Below, one piece after another: positions 8,733-17,000 of a stretch of 36,489 nucleotides of DNA (position 1 is the first letter of the stretch; each line of letters opens with the position of its first letter). Position numbers and translations under genes: made by a program. The stretch lies in NCBI GenBank assembly GCA_013816895.1, contig JACDDR010000036.1, positions 1 to 36,489 on the forward strand. The letters run 5' to 3'. The notes under the pieces were generated by a model, which saw only the letters and a program-made list of their open reading frames with translations, searched no databases and was not told where the DNA came from. Source of the stretch: Bacteroidota bacterium (GTDB taxonomy: Bacteria; Bacteroidota; Bacteroidia; B-17B0; Aurantibacillaceae).

Positions 8733-9539
8733 TTGACTTCTTTAAATATTATATTTTTTATTTCCTTTGGCTTAACGGACGCCATTGATATTTTTCTTGT
8801 TGCCATTATCCTGTACATTGCCTACAACCTGGTTAAGGGCACATCTGCCATCAATATTTTTATTGGCCTTGCCCTTATTTATCTTGCGTATATTTTCATA
8901 AAAGCGTTTGAATTAAAACTGCTCTCGGCTATTCTCGGAAAGTTTGTGAATGTAGGGGTGATCGTTATCATGATCGTCTTTCAGCAGGAAATCAGGAAAT
9001 TTCTTCTTTATATCGGCTCCAATGATTTTATAAAAAACATTAAATGGAAAAATGTTTTTAAACTGAATTTCTCTTCCTCCGTTGCCAATGAAATATTCCT
9101 GGATGTGGAAGAAGTTGCTACGGCCTGCGCTAACATGAGTCTCAGTAAAACGGGGGCTCTCATCATTATTGAGCGAAAGACCGACCTGAAATTTTTTATC
9201 AATACCGGCGATTCGATTGATTCTGCTTTATCGGCGCGGATGCTTGAAAATATTTTCTATAAAAACTCTCCCTTACACGATGGAGCAGTTATCATTAAAG
9301 GCAACCGGATAGTGGCCGCGAGATGCGTTTTACCTGTAACAGAAAAAGAAAATTTTCCGGCCCATTACGGCATGCGTCATCGCGCTGCGGTGGGGATCAC
9401 CGAAAACACGGATGCTCTGGCCATTAGCGTGAGCGAGCAAACTGGTGCCATTTCGCTAACCTATGGCGGAGAAATAAACGCGCAGCTTTCAAAGGAAAAA
9501 TTAAAATTCATGTTAGAAAAAAATTTAAAGCTTTTGTAA
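8733..9539 (+). CDS. cdaA: Membrane diadenylate cyclase CdaA
   Basis: The 268-residue product makes c-di-AMP from two ATP. Three N-terminal transmembrane helices (about 15-33, 37-57, 69-84) include the family-typical run NLVKGTSAINIFIGLALIY. The DisA_N (DAC) domain follows, with DGA at 183-185 (SPLHDGAVI), RHR at 215-217 (GMRHRAAVGITE) and SEQTGAIS from 234. Together these fix the family. The start is TTG at 8733: in frame there is a stop at 8703 and no ATG or GTG between that and the first helix, and the next Met lies deep in the membrane region. The product length from TTG fits CdaA. It lies 2 bp after ppx. In many Bacteroidota, to my knowledge, cdaA follows folP instead, so the link to polyP genes is notable. 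Confidence 0.94.
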   Translation: MTSLNIIFFISFGLTDAIDIFLVAIILYIAYNLVKGTSAINIFIGLALIYLAYIFIKAFELKLLSAILGKFVNVGVIVIMIVFQQEIRKFLLYIGSNDFIKNIKWKNVFKLNFSSSVANEIFLDVEEVATACANMSLSKTGALIIIERKTDLKFFINTGDSIDSALSARMLENIFYKNSPLHDGAVIIKGNRIVAARCVLPVTEKENFPAHYGMRHRAAVGITENTDALAISVSEQTGAISLTYGGEINAQLSKEKLKFMLEKNLKLL

Positions 9540-9580
9540 TAAAATAAATTATAAATATTAATTTCACCAAAATTTAATTC

Positions 9581-10093
9581 ATGCAAGTATCAGAACACAA
9601 AGTAGTATCCGTGAGCTATAACCTAACCGCAAGCAGTGAAAACGGCCCCGAAGAGTTAGTAGAACAAACTTCAACCGACAGGCCTTTTACCTTCCTGTTT
9701 GGTTTCGGAGGCGTACTTCCTGACTTTGAGGAAAACCTGACATCAAAACAAAAAGGAGATAAATTTGATTTCAAAATTGAAGCTTCCAAAGCTTATGGTG
9801 TTTTTGAAGAAGAATACATTGTTAAAGTGGATAAAAGCGCTTTCATGGTAGATGGCAAATTTGATGAAGCCCGCGTGAAAGTTGGCGAAGACATTGAAAT
9901 GAATGATGCTGAAGGAAATCAATTGGTTGGCCGTGTAATGGAAATTACTGACTCGTCCGTTGAAATGGATTTTAATCACCCTCTTGCAGGTTTTGATCTT
10001 CATTTCATTGGCGAGGTACTCGATGTAAGACCAGCTTCACAAGAGGAACTGGAGCACGGGCATGTTCATGGCCCGGGCGGACATCATCACTAA
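9581..10093 (+). CDS. SlyD-like FKBP-type peptidyl-prolyl isomerase
   Basis: The 170-residue protein has a SlyD layout. FKBP-half strands start at residue 5 (EHKVVSVSYNL). The PPIase core contains FLFGFGGVLPDFE (38-50) and KYGV-like SKAYGVFEEEY (69-79). An inserted insert-in-flap chaperone domain covers about 75-130, and the FKBP fold closes with NHPLAGFDLHFIGEV (126-140). The C terminus is His-rich (HGHVHGPGGHHH), as in SlyD metal-binding tails, so Ni or Zn binding is likely. It lacks a signal peptide and should act in the cytoplasm as a folding helper. It follows cdaA by 41 bp on the same strand and may be transcribed with it or from its own promoter. It converges with the PorP/SprF gene over a 13-bp gap. 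Confidence 0.93.
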   Translation: MQVSEHKVVSVSYNLTASSENGPEELVEQTSTDRPFTFLFGFGGVLPDFEENLTSKQKGDKFDFKIEASKAYGVFEEEYIVKVDKSAFMVDGKFDEARVKVGEDIEMNDAEGNQLVGRVMEITDSSVEMDFNHPLAGFDLHFIGEVLDVRPASQEELEHGHVHGPGGHHH

Positions 10094-10106
10094 GCAAAAA
10101 AATTAC

Positions 10107-11048
10107 TTAATTTATCTGTGGGGCAACGGTTGAGTTTTTCTCCCAGGTTGCTGCCTGCTTTTTCGAGAAACGGATACCAAGCATGATTTCATGGGTTCCG
10201 GTAGAATATTTCCTGATATTGGTTGTAGTATAATCGTATGAATATCCAATCATCAGGTAATTCTTATACATATAGCCTATTAAGAATGTAAAAGCGTCGT
10301 TGTGTCTGTAATTACCACCAATCCATACCTGTTCTTTATAAATTAATCGCATACCGCCTTCCAGTTTTGGCGGTGCCGGCACTGCGTATTTAATAAGGAA
10401 AGAAGGTTGAAGCTTAAAATCATCTCCTAAATCAAAAGTATACGCGCCATTCAGATTAAAATGACTCGCCAGCCTGCTTTTTGAAGATACGCCAGGGTAT
10501 AGACCAATAGGAGCCTGATACATTTGCGGAACGCTTAAGCCAAGATAAAATCTGTCTTTTTTGTGAAAGTAAATTCCCGCTCCCAGATCAGGAACGTAGG
10601 TTGTCTGATATGTTGTAAGAAGTGCCTGGTCACCGGTATCATGCAACACAAGCTTACTTCCGTCAATACCCCATTGCAGAATACCTCCGTTAAGTCCGAA
10701 AGATAATCTTACATCCTGTTTGTTTAATTTAAGATGATAGGCGTACGCAAAGGTAAGACCTGTTCTCCTGGTGGGGCCTACAATATCTGTATACAGATGC
10801 ATTCCCAGTCCCATATTTTTTGCTTTAATGGGTCCATGAATGGTTAACATGTAAGTTCTCGGAGCGTCTGTTATTCCAACCCACTGGTAACGGTTGTTGG
10901 ACCGTACATCTGCAAATTCATCTTTACCTGCTACGGCAGGATTAATTGCCAGTTCGTTGAGCATATATTGCGAGTACTGCGGAAGTTGCTGGGCAAAAGA
11001 GCAAACCGTTAGCAAACTAAAAAACCATATGTAATAAAATTTCTTCAT
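10107..11048 (-). CDS. PorP/SprF family T9SS outer-membrane protein
   Basis: The 313-residue protein starts with a signal peptide (about 1-19, ending CSFAQ) followed by QLPQYSQYMLNELAINPAVAGKDEF in two pieces, the hallmark opening of PorP/SprF proteins. The rest is a predicted outer-membrane beta barrel with repeated aromatic-rich strands and Gly turns, ending in EIMLGIRFSKK. SprF of Flavobacterium johnsoniae is needed to secrete and attach the adjacent SprB adhesin, and type B sorting-domain cargo usually has a PorP/SprF gene right next to it. Here the ATG is 4 bp downstream of the giant SprB-repeat gene's stop, so the two almost surely share a transcript and act as a cargo/partner pair. Assignment to the family is firm; the specific partner role is inferred from context. 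Confidence 0.95.
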   Translation of the reverse strand: MKKFYYIWFFSLLTVCSFAQQLPQYSQYMLNELAINPAVAGKDEFADVRSNNRYQWVGITDAPRTYMLTIHGPIKAKNMGLGMHLYTDIVGPTRRTGLTFAYAYHLKLNKQDVRLSFGLNGGILQWGIDGSKLVLHDTGDQALLTTYQTTYVPDLGAGIYFHKKDRFYLGLSVPQMYQAPIGLYPGVSSKSRLASHFNLNGAYTFDLGDDFKLQPSFLIKYAVPAPPKLEGGMRLIYKEQVWIGGNYRHNDAFTFLIGYMYKNYLMIGYSYDYTTTNIRKYSTGTHEIMLGIRFSKKQAATWEKNSTVAPQIN

Positions 11049-11052
11049 CTGG

Positions 11053-14000
11053 TTATCTGAATATGGTTAAAGGACCGGTATAAGGTTTAGGGTATGCCGG
11101 ATGATTTAAATTAATAATGTAATAATACGTTCCTACAGGTAAATCCTTGCCCTGGTACTTGCCGTCAAATGGCACATTGTAGCCCTTCGAATAAAACAAC
11201 AATTCACCCCAGCGGTTATAAACCTCAACCACATTATCAGTAAACTGGCCAATGTTATCAATGATCCATTTATCGTTCTTATTATCCGCATTCGGACTAA
11301 AGCCGTTCGGGATTTTTATCTCAGGATATAACAATACCTGCATCGTATCGCTGGCCGTACATCCATTGGCATCCGTTACTGAAACTGTATAAGTTGTATT
11401 AACGGTATTGGATGCAACCGGGTTGGTAAGAGAAGGGTTATCAAGCGTTAAAGCTGGCGACCATGTAAAGGTTACGCCTGTTGGTGAAGTAGGACTGCCG
11501 CCAATGGAAACATTCGAGAACAATGAAATGGTATACGTTGGGCCAGCATCCACCACCGGTAAAGGCAGTGAATTGATCACCACGGTATCCCTGTCAACAC
11601 AGGTAGACACACTTGACACCACTAATAAAACGTAGGTGCTGGTACCGGAAGCAGGCATAATATTCACGGTTGAAGAATTCGAAATTGAAACAGTACTTGT
11701 AATATTTGTCCAGTTATATCCTCCGCTTGCTCCAAGTGAATTATTGCCATTAAGAATAATAGATCCGCCGCTGCAGAAGGTGGAGTCTCTGCCCGCGTTC
11801 GCGTCCACCGTAACTGTCGGAACAATCTGAACAGTAGTAATAATAGTACAGCTATTCGCATCTACCGCGTTCAGCGTGTAATTTCCGGATAATACATTCG
11901 TGAGATTTTGTGAACTGCTGGTGAAGGAAGAACTGCTGGTCCAGTTATAGGTATAGGAAGGCGTTCCGCCCGTAAGGGTCACGCTGGCCGAACCATCGGC
12001 TGAAGTACTGCAGGATGAATTTGTAACTGTATTGGTTAAAGCAAGTGGTTGTGCCGGTCCGTTAATACTTGCCGTAGTAGTTATACTGCAACCTTTAGAA
12101 TCTATAACTGTGGCTGAATAATTTCCGGCACATAAAGAGAATTGAGGATTAGAGTTAGTGCCTGGTGTCCATGTGAAAGAATACGGCAAAATCCCCCCAC
12201 TTGGAATTAAAGTTATCTGTCCGTTACAATCACCAAAACATTTTATATTCTGAACATTGGATATACTTAATTGCATGGCAGGATTACCGGTAATTGTGAA
12301 AGACTGCAGCGCAATACAACCATCGGGAGCCGTAGCGGTTAAAGTAATAATGCCAGGGCAAACATTGGTAACAAATGGATTATTTCCACCAACACTCCAG
12401 CTATATGTCACTGCGCCCGCTGCAGTGCTTGTAGCAAGGGCATTAACGGATCCGGTACATGCGCCGAAACAGTTCACGTTGTTTTGCGTAGCTGTAATGG
12501 AAGGATTGTTAAAGTTACTAAGAGTAAACGCAGATGTTTTTGAACAACCGTTTAAATCCGTAACAGAAACAGAATAGTTACCCGGACCTATGTTTGTTAT
12601 GGATGATAAAGTAGATCCGGTTGGCGACCATAAAAAAGAATAGGGCCCTGGACCGCCTATGGGCACAATACTAATAGTTCCATTTGTGGAATTACATGTT
12701 GGAGGAGAAATGAAAGGCGAAAGAGTTAATCCTGGAGAAGATCCGATTGTTGTAGACGATGTTCTTATACAACCTTGTACATCTTGCATCTGAACAAAAT
12801 AACTGCCGGAACATAAACCGCTGATCACCGAATTAGTAACAGCATGACTCGTTAACCATGTATATGTAACGGGAGCAGTACCCCCTAAAGCCTGCACCGT
12901 AGCGGCGCCATTGCAGGAACCGGCACATTGCTCATTTAATATTGTAAAGTTTTCTCCTGCTATACCGGGCACGTTGCTTATTGGTACGTTGATGCTCTGG
13001 TTACACCCCACGTTGTCGGTAACCAGAACCTGGTACAATCCTGCACATAAGTTGGTTGCGGTTGGAGTATTGGCTCCGGAGGTCCAGCTGTATGTATATG
13101 GCCCAATCCCACCGCCAGCAGTAGCGATTGAAGTACCATTACATATATTACACGACGGCGATACTATAGCATTGGTAGCCGTAATTTGTGCCGGAGATGT
13201 AATCGAAGTAGTAAAATTATTGGTACAACCGTTGGAAGCCGTAACCATAAGGGTATAAACACCGTTGCATAAACCCGAGGCAATTGGTCCTGATTGTCCG
13301 TTACTCCAGTTTTCGGTAAACGGCGCTATACCATTTACGATAGAAGTTACAGTGGCTCCGCCTGCGCAGTTGCCAAAACAGATGTTAGCTGTTGTGTTGG
13401 TTGAAACAACAATATTTTGAACCGCTGCCACATTTACTGTTTGGGTAGACAAACAATTATTATTGTCTTTAATTTGAACAGTGAGTGTTCCTGCACAAAC
13501 GTTTATGATAACCGGAGAATTAGCTGCGACCGGCGTCCAGGTATAATTATAACCTGGTGTTCCACCTGTAGGGTTAAGATTTACAGAACCATTACAGATC
13601 CCATTACAAGTAGGCAAACCAACGTTTGGATTAATTGTTAGCGGCGCAGGCTGCGATATCGTTACTGCCGTAAACAGTATACAACTCATGGCATCTTTAA
13701 TTTGTGCTGAGTAAGTTCCTGAGCATAAATTTACAAGAGGGTTTACTGTAGATGGAGAAGGCGGTGAAATCCAGCTGATCGTATAACCCGGCGTTCCACC
13801 GGTAATTGTTGCAGGATTTATTGAAGCTGCTCCGGTACACATGGCGTTACATGAAATACTCGATGATGTAACCGGTGCTGAGCTTGGTCCGTTTGAATTA
13901 CTTAATGGGATCGTTACAGTGTTTGTACAGTTATTGGCATCAGCTACAACTACCGTGTAAATACCAGCTCCTAATCCGTTAGCTACTGAAGTAGTGGATA

Positions 14001-17000
14001 CAGCAGGGCTCCAAACAAAATTATAAGTAGGAGTTCCTCCGCTAACGAGAAGTGTAATAGCGCCATTATTTACCGAACAGGTTGCAGGAGCACTGGAAGG
14101 ATTAACATTTAAAAGTGGAGGATTACTTAGTGTAAAAGTTTGAAGAGCCTGACAACCATTCTGATCTTTTATTTGAACAGTATAATTACCCGCGCATAAA
14201 CCATTAATACTTTGTGTTGTAAATGTAGGAGGACCGGGTGTCCAGGTGTAATTCACAGTTCCAACAGCGTTGGCTGGTGTGCTTAGCGCAGCTCCGTTAC
14301 AGCTGGCGTTACAGGCTGGATTAGTAAACGTAACATTAGCAAGCACTGCCGGAGGATTAGTTAACGTGGTTACAGCGCTAACCTGGCAACCAGCATTGTC
14401 TGTTGCTATTAATGTATAGTTATTCGGGCATAGACCATTGGGATTCTGGCCAGATCCTGTGGGCGTCCAGTTAAAGTTCACAGTTCCCTGCTGGCCGGCA
14501 AGCGTGGTGGTAATACTTCCATTACACACAGCGTTACACAACGGACTGAAAGGTGCCAGCGTTGCAGTAAAGGCAGGTGGAGCTGTTACAGTAAATGTTT
14601 TTACTACCGAACAACCATTGGCGTCAGTAAGTGTGGCTGAATAACTTCCCGGGCATATACCTGTTGCGACTGATATTGTCGAAGGGCTTCCTGTCCAGCT
14701 AAAATTGTAATTCGGACTGCCTCCCGCCCCAACTAACGTAGCGGTGGCATTACAGGAGTTGGAACACGTAGCATTCAACGAAGTTAATGTGCTGGTTAAC
14801 AATGGAGGTTGGGTAATATTAATGGTATTTGTTTTTGTACATCCATTACCATCAGTTGCTACTACTGTATATACAGCAGGGCAAAGATTTAAAACCGTAG
14901 CTGTCGTGGATCCTGAAAAAGCTCCCACCGGTAACCAGTTATAGGATAAAGGCGCCGTGCCTCCGCTAGCATTGGCAACAATAGAACCGTTACAAGCATT
15001 AAAACATTGAACATTACTGGCTGTATTGGTCAATACAATAGCTGGCGGATTTATAAGATTAAATACCTGAGATTTTACACAGGAATTTGCATCTGTAGTA
15101 TTTAAAGTATACGCACCGGCGCAAAGATTGGTAACGGTTTGCGTACCTACACCTGTAATGGTTGCGGACGACCATGCGAAAGTATAGCCGGGGGTTCCGC
15201 CGGAGGTAACAACCGTTATTGATCCGTTACAGGAGGCATTACATTTAGGGTTTGTAACATTCGTACTTACTGTAAATGCTGGTGCTGTAGCAATATTTAT
15301 CGTTTGAGTAGTAACACAGCTGTTGGATTGTGAAACAGAAATAGCGTACGTACCGCTGATTAATGAACTACCGATAGAAACATTACCGATGTTAACAAAA
15401 CCTACGCCAATTGGTGTCCAGGTAAATCCAAATGGAGCAGTACCCGTTGCCGTAACGGTTGCTGATCCGGTATTTCCTCCAAAGCAATTTACCGACGTTG
15501 AAACAATAGACAAAGTAGGACCAGTGGGATTAGTAAGTAAACTTGATAGCGTTGTGGTACAACCCGCTCCGTCTGCTACCACAAGGGAATATACACCGGC
15601 ACCAAGACCAGTAAGACAACTTGCATTGCCGGCTACAGGCGACCAGGTAAAGGTATAACCCCCGCCGGTTCCACCACTTGGCGTTGCACAGATGCTTCCG
15701 TTATTAACGCCGCAACCGCTTGGTTGGGTAGTAGTAAACGTGGCAGTAATAGAGTTGGATTGCGTAACACTAAACGTTAAAACCTTTGAACAATTATTAC
15801 CGTCTTTCACTGTAAGAGTATATCCACCTATGCATAAACCATTAATTGAAGATGTTGTTTGTCCACCAGGGCTCCAGGAATACGTTAAAGGACCGGTACC
15901 TCCTGAAGCTGTTGCCGAAAGAACACCGTTGCAATTTGCAAAACATGTTGCATTGGTTTGCGTAGTATTAACAACAATAGCGGGCGGATTATTTAATGTA
16001 ATGGTTCCCGTATTTGCACATCCGTTATTATCTTTCACAATAACTGAGTAAGTTCCGGCGCAAAGATTGATTGCAGTTGACGTTGTTTGAGTTGGTGGTC
16101 CGGTGACATTCCATGTGTAGGTATAAGGAAGGACTCCCCCCGCCGGATTAGCAACCGCTGAACCGGTGCAGGCGCCAAAACATTGAATAGGTGTTCCGCC
16201 TGTTACAACCGAAACTGTTACTGTTTGAACAATTGTGGTGCTTACCGTAGCAACACAACCATTCGCATCTTTAATGCTGGCCGTGAAATTTCCAACACAC
16301 AAACCACTTATTGTCGTTCCGGTTCCAACCACTACGCTAACCGAATTGGTCCACGTTACCGTATAACCCGGAACACCGCCCGCAGGAGTAACCGTAGCCG
16401 CTCCACCGCACAAATTACAGCTTGATTGAGTTCCTGTAATGGCAGGTGTCAGAGCCGGTGGGTTGGAAATTGAAAAATTAACAGATTGCGAACAACCTTT
16501 AGAATCATTTACGTTTACAATATAATTACCGGCGCATAAACCAGAGAATATACCAGTTGTGTTTATCGTAAAAGGAAAAACATTTAACTGATAGGTGTAA
16601 GAAGGAGTTCCTCCATTAGCGGTAACGGTAGCTGAGCCGTTACAAAACCCGGCACAGCTCGGACTGGCCGTGTTGGCCGCAACGGTAATGGAAGTAGGCG
16701 CAACTAATGTTGTTGTAAATGTTGAAACACAGCCATTGGCATCTGTAACCGTTAAAGTGTAATTTCCGGCAAAAAGTCCTGAATTTGGATTACCTGTAAA
16801 TCCGTTAGACCAGTTTAAAGTATAACCAGGAGTTCCTCCCACCACTACTCCACTTAATGCCCCGTTAGAGCCCGTGTTACAGGAAGGCGGAGTGGGATTG
16901 ATTGTGGCGGATATCGCTGAAGTCGGCTGGCTAATGGAAACAGTTTTTGTAGCCACGCATCCATTGGCGTCAGTTGCAGTAAAGGTATAAACCTGGTTGG

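Noticed and set aside
9540-9580. Possible promoter before the FKBP gene (TTTG at 9533-9536, TTAATTTC at 9558-9565)
   Set aside because: The -7 match is only 6 of 8 in an AT-rich gap, too weak to list.
10094-10106. Hairpin between the convergent FKBP and PorP genes (TAAG/CTTA arms)
   Set aside because: A 4-bp AT-rich stem in a 13-bp gap is too weak to call a terminator.
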